A stretch of DNA of 64,000 bases from Denitratimonas sp037478135 (GTDB lineage Bacteria; Pseudomonadota; Gammaproteobacteria; Xanthomonadales; Xanthomonadaceae). Shown one piece after another: positions 48,984 to 57,633 of the stretch. The notes under the pieces were generated by a model, which saw only the letters and a list, made by a program, of their open reading frames with translations, was not told the DNA's origin and did no database searches. Location of the stretch: contig NZ_JBBHDV010000002.1 in the NCBI RefSeq assembly GCF_037478135.1, forward strand, positions 1 to 64,000, written 5' to 3'. The translations under genes were made by a program, and so were the position numbers. The stretch's first letter is position 1, and each line of letters begins with the position of its first letter.

Positions 48984-49549
48984 GCGCACTTCCGTTCGTC
49001 ACCAGGCCCAACAAGCAGGCTGCAACGATGACCACATCCGAACATTCCGGCTCCGTGCCCAGCGATACCCAGCTGCTGGCCCAGGCAAAAGCCCTCGGCG
49101 AAAGGCTTGCCCACCAGCGCCACACCCTGGCCACGGCGGAGAGCTGCACCGGCGGCTGGATCGCCAAGACCATCACCGATGTGGCCGGCTGTTCGGACTG
49201 GTTCGAAGCCGGGCTGGTGGCCTATAGCTACGAGGCCAAGCAGGCGCTGCTCGGCGTGCGCGCCGAAACCCTGCTGCGCGAGGGCGCGGTGAGTGAGGAA
49301 ACCGCGCTGGAAATGGTCAACGGCGCGCTGATCCATTCCGGCGCCACCGTCGCGGTGGCCGTCACCGGCATTGCTGGGCCGGGTGGCGGCACCGCCGACA
49401 AGCCGGTCGGCAGTGTCTGGATCGCGTGGAAAAAGCGTGGCGGATATCCGAGCGCGCGCCTGTTCCTGTTCGATGGCGACAGCCGCGATGCAATCCGCCG
49501 CCAGACCGTGGCCGCTGCACTGGAAGGGGTCGACGGCCTGCTGGGCTGA
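48980..49549 (+). CDS. CinA C-terminal-type nicotinamide-nucleotide amidohydrolase
   Basis: Stand-alone CinA-C/PncC domain (189 residues from a GTG overlapping the folP stop; ATG 49028 would give 173). Converts NMN to NaMN in the pyridine nucleotide cycle. Signature ATAESCTGGWIAKTITDVAG, VAYSYEAKQALLGV and TGIAGPGGGTADKPVG is complete. The gene is followed by lexA-recA, where CinA-type genes commonly sit. Confidence 0.92.
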   Translation: MSALPFVTRPNKQAATMTTSEHSGSVPSDTQLLAQAKALGERLAHQRHTLATAESCTGGWIAKTITDVAGCSDWFEAGLVAYSYEAKQALLGVRAETLLREGAVSEETALEMVNGALIHSGATVAVAVTGIAGPGGGTADKPVGSVWIAWKKRGGYPSARLFLFDGDSRDAIRRQTVAAALEGVDGLLG

Positions 49550-49607
49550 GATTGCGGCTGCGCGTCGGCGCGGATTCCAGGACTTGCTTCGGGGTGACAG
49601 AAACACT

Positions 49608-49650
49608 CCCTCTCCCCCGCGAGCGGGGGAGAGGGCTGGGGTGAGGGGGA
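49608..49650. repeat. CCCTCTCCCCC palindromic element
   Basis: CCCTCTCCCCCGC, short loop, GCGGGGGAGAGGG followed by CTGGGGTGAGGGGGA. Same element as the pair at 10789-10926. Confidence 0.85.
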
Positions 49651-49757
49651 GCTTTCCGCAATAACTGCAAGCAAAAGCACTCGCCGCTCCGGTGCCCACC
49701 TTCTCACCCTGACAACAGCCTCGTGTCGCACCGCGCCGGCACTTGCAAGCCAGCCTG

Positions 49758-49776
49758 TTAGTAGTAATACTGCTAA
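49758..49776. promoter_or_regulatory. LexA operator (SOS box)
   Basis: TTAGTAGTAATACTGCTAA, one base away from the perfect palindrome TTAGTAGTAATACTACTAA that I know as the Xanthomonas LexA box. It ends two bases before the lexA ATG region, so LexA bound here would repress its own gene. Confidence 0.9.
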
Positions 49777-49778
49777 TC

Positions 49779-50432
49779 ATGGATATCACCGATACCCAGC
49801 AGGCCATCCTGGCGATGATCGCCGAGCGCATCGAGGCCGACGGCTTGCCGCCGTCGCAGACCGAAATCGCGCGTGCGTTCGGCTTCAAGGGGGTGCGTGC
49901 GGCGCAATACCACCTGGAAGCACTGGAAGCGGCCGGTGCCATTGAGCGTCTTCCCGGGCGCGCGCGCGGCATCCGTATCAAGCAGCATCCGCAGCCGCCG
50001 CAGGGTCAGCTGGCGCTGGACGAAACCATTACCGAGGTGCTGCGTCTGCCGGTGCTGGGGCGGGTCGCGGCCGGTGAGCCGATTGGCGCCGATGCCGGCG
50101 TCGAACACGAACTCACGCTCGATCCCGCGCTGTTCTCGCCCGTGCCTGACTATCTGCTGCGGGTCGAGGGTGAATCCATGCGCGAGGAAGGCATCCTGGA
50201 TGGCGATCTGGTCGGCGTGCATCGCAGCACGCTGGCGCGCAACGGCCAGATTGTCGTGGCGCGGCTGGATGAGGAGCTGACGATCAAGGTGTTCGAGCAG
50301 ACCGCCAGCGGCATCCGGCTGCTGCCGTGCAACGCCGGTTTTGCCCCGATCCAGGTGCCGGCTGACGCCGAATTCGCGCTCGAAGGCCTGTATTGCGGCC
50401 TGATCCGGCCCAATCGCAGCGTGCGCCGATGA
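49779..50432 (+). CDS. lexA: SOS repressor LexA
   Basis: 217 residues from ATG 49779, immediately after the operator. N-terminal winged helix (PPSQTEIARAFGFKGVRAAQ), Ala-Gly self-cleavage site in LGRVAAGEPIG, catalytic Ser in VEGESMREEGILDGDLV and Lys in LDEELTIKVFE. Cleavage is triggered by RecA filaments. The recognition helix differs from E. coli LexA, consistent with the different operator. Confidence 0.97.
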   Translation: MDITDTQQAILAMIAERIEADGLPPSQTEIARAFGFKGVRAAQYHLEALEAAGAIERLPGRARGIRIKQHPQPPQGQLALDETITEVLRLPVLGRVAAGEPIGADAGVEHELTLDPALFSPVPDYLLRVEGESMREEGILDGDLVGVHRSTLARNGQIVVARLDEELTIKVFEQTASGIRLLPCNAGFAPIQVPADAEFALEGLYCGLIRPNRSVRR

Positions 50433-50633
50433 CCGGGTTTCGCAATCTTTCTTCCGGAATTTTCCTAGCCGATGGCCGGGCAAGTACCGATGGCCGGCCT
50501 TGTCGCCACTGCGCGAAGCTGGTCCCGGCGCCAATCTCAGCCTGTGAGACAGGCGCCCCCTAAGCTTGCATCCAACATCGCAACACCCCGTTTCCCCGAT
50601 CAATCCTCCGCTTACCCGACCAAGGACACAGAC

Positions 50634-51677
50634 ATGGACGACAACAAGAAGCGCGCTCTTTCCGCCGCCCTTTCCCAGATTGAAAAGCAGTTCGGCAAGG
50701 GCGCCGTGATGCGCATGGGCGACAAGGCCGCCGAGGCGGTTGAAGTCATCGGCACCGGCTCGCTGATGCTGGACATCGCGCTGGGCATCGGCGGCTTGCC
50801 GAAGGGCCGTGTGGTGGAGGTCTACGGCCCGGAGTCCTCCGGCAAGACCACCCTCGCGCTGCAGGCCATCGCGCAGTGCCAGAAGGCCGGCGGCACCGCC
50901 GCCTTTGTTGATGCCGAGCACGCACTGGATCCGAGCTACGCGCAGAAGCTGGGCGTCAATCTGGAAGATCTGCTGATCTCCCAGCCCGACACCGGCGAGC
51001 AGGCGCTGGAAATCGCCGACATGCTGGTGCGCTCCAACTCGGTGGACATGGTGGTGATCGACTCGGTCGCCGCGCTCACGCCCAAGGCCGAGATCGAGGG
51101 CGACATGGGCGACCAGCTGCCCGGCCTGCAGGCACGCCTGATGAGCCAGGCGCTGCGCAAGCTGACCGGCAACATCAAGCGCTCCAACTGCCTGGTGCTG
51201 TTCATCAACCAGTTGCGCCACAAGATCGGCATCATGATGCCGGGCCAGAGCCCGGAAACCACCACCGGCGGCAACGCGTTGAAGTTCTACGCCTCGGTGC
51301 GCCTGGATATCCGCCGCATCGGCTCGATCAAGCGCGGCGACGAGATCATCGGCAACCAGACCCGCATCAAAGTGGTCAAGAACAAGATGGCGCCGCCGTT
51401 CAAGCAGATCGTCACCGAGATCCTCTACGGCGAGGGCATCAGCCGCGAAGGTGAACTGATCGACATGGGCGTGGACGCCAAGATCGTGGACAAGGCCGGC
51501 GCCTGGTACAGCTACGGTGACGAGCGCATCGGTCAGGGCAAGGACAACGCCCGCCAGTACCTGCGCGAGCGTCCGGCGCTGGCGGCCGAACTGGAAAGCC
51601 GCCTGCGCGAGAAGTTTGCGCCCGCGATCTTCGCCGGAGAAGAAGGCGAAGACGCCGAGGCGGCCGAAGAGGCATGA
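50634..51677 (+). CDS. recA: Recombinase RecA
   Basis: 347 residues. Walker A GPESSGKTTLAL, VVIDSVAALTP, DNA-binding loop 2 region NQLRHKIGIMMPGQSPETTT and acidic C-terminus (GEEGEDAEAAEEA). No clear LexA box of the lexA type was seen in the 200-base gap upstream, so its regulation may use read-through from lexA or a weaker site. recX overlaps its stop. Confidence 0.98.
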   Translation: MDDNKKRALSAALSQIEKQFGKGAVMRMGDKAAEAVEVIGTGSLMLDIALGIGGLPKGRVVEVYGPESSGKTTLALQAIAQCQKAGGTAAFVDAEHALDPSYAQKLGVNLEDLLISQPDTGEQALEIADMLVRSNSVDMVVIDSVAALTPKAEIEGDMGDQLPGLQARLMSQALRKLTGNIKRSNCLVLFINQLRHKIGIMMPGQSPETTTGGNALKFYASVRLDIRRIGSIKRGDEIIGNQTRIKVVKNKMAPPFKQIVTEILYGEGISREGELIDMGVDAKIVDKAGAWYSYGDERIGQGKDNARQYLRERPALAAELESRLREKFAPAIFAGEEGEDAEAAEEA

Positions 51678-52327
51678 GGGGGTTGCGGCGCGGTCGGGGA
51701 AGTTTCCCGGCCGCGCGCCAGCGAGACGAGGGCGCGTCCGGTTCCGTTGATCTGGACGCGGCTTCCCGTCTTGCCGATGCCCGGGCCGGGTTCGATGTCG
51801 AACCGGATGTGGCAGGGCAGGATGGACAGGAGCAGCCCGGATCACGCGCCGCGCGCGAAACTCCACCGCCACCTGATCCACGCCGCAAGGCATTGGAATT
51901 GCTGACCCGGCGCGAACACTCCCGTCAGGAACTGTTGCGCAAGCTGGTACAGCGCGGCATCGACGAAGAATCCGCCGAGACCGCCGTGGACGACATGGCC
52001 GAACGCGGTTGGCAGGATGACGAACGTTTCGCCCAATCGCTGGCCCGCAGCCGTGCCAACTCCGGTCAGGGGCCGCTGCGCATCCGTGCCGAACTGCGTA
52101 TGCACGGCATTGACGATGCGGCCATCGAGGCTGCTCTGGAAGCCTGTGAAACCGACTGGACTCAGCGAGCGGTGGAACTGCTGCGCCGCCGCCATCCGGG
52201 GCCGCCGCGCGATCGCAACGACAAGGCCAAGCGTGGCAATTTCCTGCAACGCCGTGGTTTTGATCTGGACGCGATCCACGCCGCGCTGCGTGCGGTAGAA
52301 AATGATGTGGATTCCGGGGATATCTGA
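51674..52327 (+). CDS. recX: RecA regulator RecX
   Basis: 217 residues if started at the ATG that overlaps the recA stop (ATGA). The RecX domain proper begins near residue 68 (DPRRKALELLTRREHSRQEL, GWQDDERFAQSLARSRAN, LRRRHPGP). The first 65 residues are a low-complexity Arg/Gly/Asp/Pro extension not expected in RecX. Modulates RecA filament growth. Confidence 0.93.
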   Translation: MRGLRRGRGSFPAARQRDEGASGSVDLDAASRLADARAGFDVEPDVAGQDGQEQPGSRAARETPPPPDPRRKALELLTRREHSRQELLRKLVQRGIDEESAETAVDDMAERGWQDDERFAQSLARSRANSGQGPLRIRAELRMHGIDDAAIEAALEACETDWTQRAVELLRRRHPGPPRDRNDKAKRGNFLQRRGFDLDAIHAALRAVENDVDSGDI

Positions 52328-52704
52328 CCGGGCCATCCTTTGGGGAGTGTCCGGTCAAGCCTCACAGCGTCATCTTGGCGAATTCCAACAGCGAAGCTGG
52401 TCACACCGGAATCACGCTTTTTCAATAACCAGCCTTTTCAATGACGTGCCGGATACCGGGTGTTCGCCGTAATGACGCCCTGTTCAGATGTTCCCCGGGC
52501 GCGTGATGGCGCCTGATCGTGGAGCCGGACCGGCCAAGGCCCACCCGCGCCGCGCCAGGGCTTGCAACAGCGCAGGAGCGCCACAAACTGATACTCTTGC
52601 CGGTCCTGGTGCAGCGCCGCATCGGTTGGGCAGGGTCCGTGAAGGAGCCGTCCGGCCGCCTTGCTGCTGCCGCAGCACCGTCCCTTCCGCCCAATCGTCA
52701 GTCC
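52328..52704. other. Intergenic region upstream of alaS
   Basis: About 377 bases between recX and alaS on the same strand. No convincing protein and no repeat element were seen. It probably contains the alaS promoter and leader. Confidence 0.5.
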
Positions 52705-55356
52705 ATGAAAACCAGCAGCCAGATCCGCAACGACTTCCTCGACTTCTTCCGCCGCAAGGAGCATCGCATCGTGCCGTCCGCGCCGCTGGTGCCGGCCAAC
52801 GACCCGACCCTGCTGTTCACCAACTCGGGCATGGTGCAATTCAAGAACGCCTTCCTCGGCAGCGAAAAGCCCATCGCGCCGCGCGTGGCCGACGTGCAGC
52901 GCTGTCTGCGCGCCGGCGGCAAGCACAACGATCTGGATTCGGTCGGCTACACCGCGCGCCACCACACCTTCTTTGAAATGCTGGGCAACTGGTCGTTCGG
53001 CGACTACTTCAAGCGCGATGCGATCGCCTGGTCGTGGGAACTGCTGACGCAGGTCTGGAACATCCCGGCGCAGCGCCTGCTGGTCACCGTCTACCACACC
53101 GATGACGAAGCCTACGAACTGTGGCGTGACATGATCGGCGTGCCGGAAGACCGCATCGTGCGTATCGGCGACAACAAGGGCGCGCCGTACGCTTCGGACA
53201 ACTTCTGGCAGATGGCCGACACCGGCCCCTGCGGCCCCTGCACCGAGATTTTCTACGACCACGGCGAGCACATTGCCGGCGGTCCGCCCGGCTCGCCGGA
53301 CGAGGATGGCGACCGTTTCATCGAAATCTGGAATCTGGTGTTCATGCAGTTCGACCGCCAGCCCGACGGCAGCCTGGTGCCGCTGCCGGCGCCGTGTGTG
53401 GATACCGGCATGGGCCTGGAGCGCCTGGCCGCGATCCTGCAGGGTGTGCATTCCAATTACGAAATCGACCTGTTCCAGGCGCTGATCCGCAAGGCCGCGG
53501 AGCTGACCGGCACCGCCGATCTTGGAAACAACTCGCTGCGCGTGATCGCCGACCACATCCGCGCCTGCGCCTTCCTGATCGCCGACCGCGTGCTGCCCTC
53601 CAATGAGGGGCGCGGCTACGTGCTGCGCCGGATCATCCGCCGTGCGCTGCGCCACGGCTGGATGCTGGGCACGCGCGAAGCGTTTTTCCACCGCATGGTC
53701 GGCACCCTGATCGAACAGATGGGCGATGCCTATCCGGTGCTGATCGAACAGCGCGCCACGATCGAAAACGCGCTCAAGAACGAAGAAGAGCGCTTCGCTG
53801 AAACCCTCGAACACGGCATGAAGCTGCTGGATTCGGTGCTGCGCGACGAAGGCTCGCTGGCGGCAAAGCAGCGCCAGGTGCCGGGCAAGACCGCGTTCAC
53901 GCTGTACGACACCTACGGTTTCCCGGTCGATCTCACCGCCGATGTCGCGCGTGAGCACGGCTGGAGCGTGGATATGGACGGTTTCGAGGCGGAAATGGAA
54001 CGCCAGCGCGAACAGGCACGCGCCGCCAGCAAGTTTGCCGGCAGCGGCATGTTGCCGGCCGATCTGGTCGCCACCCTCGCGCCGACCCGTTTTGTCGGCT
54101 ATGAACAGAGCCGGCTGGATGCCAGCAAGGTGCTCGCGATCCTGCGCGAGGGCAGCCCGGTGCAGGCGCTGGCGGCCGGCGAAATCGGCACCGTGATCCT
54201 GGACACCACGCCGTTCTACGCCGAATCCGGCGGACAGGTCGGTGATACCGGTGAGCTGACCGCCGGCGATGCCCTGTTCACCGTATCCGATACGCAGAAG
54301 CTGTCCGGCAGCTACCACGGCCACGTCGGCACGCTGAAGGCCGGCACGCTGAAGGTTGGCGACAGCGTGAAGGCGAACATCGACGCCCAGCGCCGTCAGG
54401 CCATCGTGCTCAACCATTCCGCCACCCACCTGCTGCACGCGGTGCTGCGCGAAGTGCTGGGCACGCACGTCACGCAGAAGGGCTCGCTGGTGGCGCCGGA
54501 TCGGCTGCGCTTCGACTTCTCCCATTTCCAGGCCATCGACAGCGCCCAGTTGGCGCAGATCGAAGCCATGGTCAACGCCCGCATCCGTGGCAATGCCCAG
54601 GCGGAAATCCGCCACATGGCGATGGACGAGGCGCTGGAGTTCGGCGCGATGGCGCTGTTCGGCGAAAAATACGGCGACGAAGTCCGCGTGCTGCGCATGG
54701 GCGAATTTTCGACCGAACTGTGCGGTGGCACCCACGTGCAGGCCACCGGCGACATCGGCCTGTTCAAGATCATCTCCGAAGGCGGGGTGGCCGCCGGCAT
54801 CCGCCGCATCGAGGCGGTGACCGGGCAGGGCGCGCTGGATTACATCGCAGAGGAAGAGCGCCGTCTGGAACAGGTCGCCGACCTGCTCGGCGGCAGCCGT
54901 GGCGATGTGGTCGACAAGCTGCGCCAGTTGTTTGAACGCCAGAAGAAGGCGGAAAAGGAACTGGAATCGCTGAAGGCCAAGGCCGCCGCCGGTGCCGCCA
55001 GCGACCTGGCCGCGAACGCGCAGGATATCGACGGCATCAAGGTTGTCGCCGCGCGTCTGGACAACCTGGACGCCAAGTCGCTGCGCGACAGCGTCGACCA
55101 GCTCAAGCAGAAGCTGCCCGACGCGGTGATCCTGCTGGCATCCGGCGATGGCGCAAAAGCATCGCTGGTGGCCGGCGTGCAGGGCAGGGCGCTGCAGAAG
55201 ATCAAGGCCGGCGAGATCGTGGCCCATGTCGCCGGCCAGATTGGCGGCAAGGGCGGTGGCCGCCCGGACATGGCCCAGGGCGGCGGTGAAGACGATGCGC
55301 GTCTACCGGCCGCGCTGGAACAGGTGGGCAGCTTCGTGCGCGAACGGCTCGGCTGA
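52705..55356 (+). CDS. alaS: Alanyl-tRNA synthetase
   Basis: 883 residues from ATG 52705 (MKTSSQIRNDFLDFFRRKEH). Class II catalytic core (LVPANDPTLLFTNSGMVQFK, RHHTFFEMLGNWSFGDYFK, DTGMGLERLAAILQ), editing-domain zinc motifs (HSATHLLHAVL and CGGTHVQATG) and the C-Ala domain ending in GKGGGRPDMAQGGG are complete. Follows recA-recX as in E. coli. Confidence 0.98.
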   Translation: MKTSSQIRNDFLDFFRRKEHRIVPSAPLVPANDPTLLFTNSGMVQFKNAFLGSEKPIAPRVADVQRCLRAGGKHNDLDSVGYTARHHTFFEMLGNWSFGDYFKRDAIAWSWELLTQVWNIPAQRLLVTVYHTDDEAYELWRDMIGVPEDRIVRIGDNKGAPYASDNFWQMADTGPCGPCTEIFYDHGEHIAGGPPGSPDEDGDRFIEIWNLVFMQFDRQPDGSLVPLPAPCVDTGMGLERLAAILQGVHSNYEIDLFQALIRKAAELTGTADLGNNSLRVIADHIRACAFLIADRVLPSNEGRGYVLRRIIRRALRHGWMLGTREAFFHRMVGTLIEQMGDAYPVLIEQRATIENALKNEEERFAETLEHGMKLLDSVLRDEGSLAAKQRQVPGKTAFTLYDTYGFPVDLTADVAREHGWSVDMDGFEAEMERQREQARAASKFAGSGMLPADLVATLAPTRFVGYEQSRLDASKVLAILREGSPVQALAAGEIGTVILDTTPFYAESGGQVGDTGELTAGDALFTVSDTQKLSGSYHGHVGTLKAGTLKVGDSVKANIDAQRRQAIVLNHSATHLLHAVLREVLGTHVTQKGSLVAPDRLRFDFSHFQAIDSAQLAQIEAMVNARIRGNAQAEIRHMAMDEALEFGAMALFGEKYGDEVRVLRMGEFSTELCGGTHVQATGDIGLFKIISEGGVAAGIRRIEAVTGQGALDYIAEEERRLEQVADLLGGSRGDVVDKLRQLFERQKKAEKELESLKAKAAAGAASDLAANAQDIDGIKVVAARLDNLDAKSLRDSVDQLKQKLPDAVILLASGDGAKASLVAGVQGRALQKIKAGEIVAHVAGQIGGKGGGRPDMAQGGGEDDARLPAALEQVGSFVRERLG

Positions 55357-55642
55357 GCAGGGCCGGCGCGCAGCACCCGGCCGGAAATGGCCGGGCGTTG
55401 CGGACAGTCCGGCGCCAGGATGGTGTAACCGTCGTGACTTCAGTGTGTCGGGTCCGTTTCCTCAGGCCGTGCCTTCGACCATCTTGCGGTTTGCAGGCTT
55501 TTGCTGCGTTGCGATAGTATCTGGACAGTTTTCACGCACCGTTCAGGTGTGTGCCAAGGATCGGCAGTACCCCGCGCACGCGAGGTACCGCCCGGACAGG
55601 GGATCCGCGCGGATGCGGATCGGGCGACAAGGAGAGTGTGAA

Positions 55643-55849
55643 ATGTTGATTCTTACCCGCCGAGTTGGGGAAACCCTGATGATCGGCGAGCAGGTCACGG
55701 TGACCGTCCTCGGGGTCAAGGGCAACCAGGTGCGCGTGGGTATCAGCGCGCCCAAGGATGTGTCCGTGCATCGCGAGGAGATCTTCCAGCGCATCCTGCG
55801 CGTGGACGCCGAACAGCCGGAATCCGCCGAGGTCAGCAAGGTCGACTGA
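55643..55849 (+). CDS. csrA: Carbon storage regulator CsrA
   Basis: 68-residue RNA-binding global regulator. MLILTRRVGETLMIGEQVTV, GNQVRVGISAPKDVSVHREE and IFQRIL are nearly identical to known CsrA/RsmA. AAGGAGAG precedes the ATG. Upstream, TTGCAG (55491) and TAGTAT (55515) form a plausible sigma-70 promoter with an 18-base spacer. alaS-csrA-tRNA-Ser is the usual order. Confidence 0.97.
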   Translation: MLILTRRVGETLMIGEQVTVTVLGVKGNQVRVGISAPKDVSVHREEIFQRILRVDAEQPESAEVSKVD

Positions 55850-55982
55850 GGCCTTGCCGGCATATGTGATGGACACGGTTCGGAACAGATCGATGCCGAA
55901 TGGTCTTTACCAGGCCGCCCGGAACGGTTAAGATTTCCAGTCTGTCGCGCCGCAACCCGATTCGGCGGCGGCAGAAGAAAAC

Positions 55983-56075
55983 GGAGTGATGCCCGAGAGG
56001 CTGAAGGGGCTCCCCTGCTAAGGGAGTATAGGGTCAAAAGCTCTATCGAGGGTTCGAATCCCTCTCACTCCGCCA
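55983..56075 (+). tRNA. tRNA-Ser (GCU)
   Basis: 93 bases with an encoded CCA. Acceptor stem GGAGTGA / TCACTCC, long variable arm typical of serine tRNA, anticodon GCT in loop CTGCTAA, T loop GGTTCGAATCC. Confidence 0.97.
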
Positions 56076-56184
56076 GTCTCCCCCGCAACCTGACCCGCAG
56101 CACGCGGCTGGATGCGGAAAACGGGAAAAGTGGAATTCAGGTATTGACGGCAACGCCAGAACCGCACATAATTCCGCTTCTCAC

Positions 56185-56261
56185 GCGCCCGTAGCTCAGC
56201 TGGATAGAGCACCAGGCTACGAACTTGGGGGTCGGAGGTTCGAATCCTTCCGGGCGCGCCA
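56185..56261 (+). tRNA. tRNA-Arg (ACG)
   Basis: 77 bases with an encoded CCA. Acceptor stem GCGCCCG / CGGGCGC, D loop AGCTCAGCTGGATAGAGC, anticodon loop CTACGAA, T loop GGTTCGAATCC. Its last bases are duplicated at 56384-56400. Confidence 0.97.
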
Positions 56262-56400
56262 TTTTATGAAAGACCGGCCTTGGGCCGGTTTTTTTTGTGC
56301 GCCCGTCGGATTTCCGGCCCGCCGCAGCGCGGCGGGCGTTCGCCGTTGCGCGAAGCGGTGCTTCGCAAGCCGCAACGGCCCACCCTTCCGGGCGCGCCAT
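56246..56400. repeat. Duplicated tRNA-Arg 3' end (candidate att sites)
   Basis: CCTTCCGGGCGCGCCAT occurs at 56246-56262, as the end of tRNA-Arg, and again at 56384-56400. Such a direct repeat is the usual outcome of site-specific integration into a tRNA gene. The 121 bases between them hold only the tRNA terminator and GC-rich palindromic sequence; no integrase gene is present. Confidence 0.7.
56270..56296 (+). terminator. Terminator of tRNA-Arg
   Basis: ACCGGCC-TT-GGGCCGGT-like stem followed by eight T. Confidence 0.9.
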
Positions 56401-56770
56401 ATAAAAGCCAAAAGGGCCAACAAGTTAGCGCTTGTTGGCCCTTTTGCTTTTTGGGACTCAGGAGTTCTTTGACGCTTTCTGTGACAGGTTCTGTGGCACT
56501 GGCACTTTTTTTCATCTCGCAAAAGTGCCAAAAACGACCACCAAGTTTGTGACACTTTTGGCCACGGATTGGCGAGGCGGTGCCTGGTTCATTTCCACCT
56601 GGGCAGTCGAGTCCAGATGAGTCCGTTGCGGCACCCGCAAGCTGCATGGAGACGACCCACGCTGTATGGGTTCGGCTGCGGTCGCTGTCCAGAACACACT
56701 GCTTCTTGCGCAAGGCCCGAGCCGCGAAGGATCCTGACCGCCTGTTCCAACCGTCCACAACGAGGCTTCC
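56401..56770. other. Gap after the att-like repeat, with strong hairpin
   Basis: Contains a perfect 15-base stem, AAAAGGGCCAACAAG / CTTGTTGGCCCTTTT (56410-56445), then GCTTTTTGGG, a bidirectional terminator. The rest (to 56770) is less GC-rich, has repeated GTGGCACTGGCACTT and AAAAGTGCCA patterns, and no recognisable protein. Confidence 0.6.
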
Positions 56771-57439
56771 ATGCGCCGAACAGCTGCACTCCTTGCCAGC
56801 CTGCCATGGTGCGCCATCGCTTTTGCGCAGCAGGCGGTAGTCTCCGGCCCCGGCAACGACTACCAGGCCAGCGTCGCCGTGCCGTGGCAACAGCCGCAGC
56901 AGCGGGTGCTGGTGTTCGAGCGCCTCGATGCTTCGTTCAGCGGCGATCTGTGGTTGACCCGCTCGGACGATGGCGGCGACAGTTGGAGCATACTGGTGTC
57001 AGTCGTCGCCACTTCCGGCAACGAGCACCATGCCGCGCTGGTGCAGACGGGCGAGAAAGCCTGGTCCCTGTTCCACCTCAGCAACGCCAGCGGCGGCTAC
57101 CGCATCCACCGCGCCACGTCTGCCGACGGCGAAACCTTTTCGCCTTCCTCGCCGATCGACCTGGGCTGGGTCAACAGCGGCGAAATCAATCCCTACATGA
57201 TCCGCCAGCCCGACGACAGCCTGCTGCTGACCTATCATCGGCTGGGCGGTGCGTCTTCCAGCGCCGTGTCCTCAAGCGCATCGATGCGAAGGCCGCTGCT
57301 GCTGGCGAGACGCGCTCGAGCTTCATTGCCCACATGGCGGTTGGCTGGGCCGGGAGTTCGCGCTCTGCAGTCAAGGAGCCCCGCGCTAGCGGCTCTTTGT
57401 TGTGTCCGTCGCATGATGAACGTTGCTGGCGACCAGTAG
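56771..57439 (+). pseudogene. Truncated sialidase/BNR-repeat-like secreted protein
   Basis: Starts with a signal peptide (MRRTAALLASLPWCAIAFAQ) and about 135 residues of BNR/sialidase-like sequence. There is a perfect Asp box (SDDGGDSW), followed by NEHHAALVQTGEKAWSLFHL and INPYMIRQPDDSLLLTYHRL. After about residue 158 the protein turns into Ser/Ala/Arg-rich sequence without family resemblance. Full-length relatives would need several more blades, so the 3' part is missing or out of frame. Probably a remnant. Confidence 0.6.
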
Positions 57440-57633
57440 TGATTACAGCTCCAGCGAGGGCGGCGATGACAGCCAACTGGATCTTTGTGCTTGGGCCAGG
57501 CAACAGTGAGACGAAGGAAAATTGTCGTTCGGCATCCAGCCTGTGGCACAAAGTTCTTGAAGCAAGCTTGCCACCGCCCTGCCGCCCGCCTGAAGCTGCA
57601 TGATGGTGAATTCGTGCACACCCAGAAACAACA

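Noticed and set aside
52438..55227. A 929-codon minus-strand frame across alaS
   Set aside because: Antisense to a fully conserved synthetase.
56384..56400. A second tRNA-Arg gene
   Set aside because: Only the last 17 bases are present; no D or anticodon arm.
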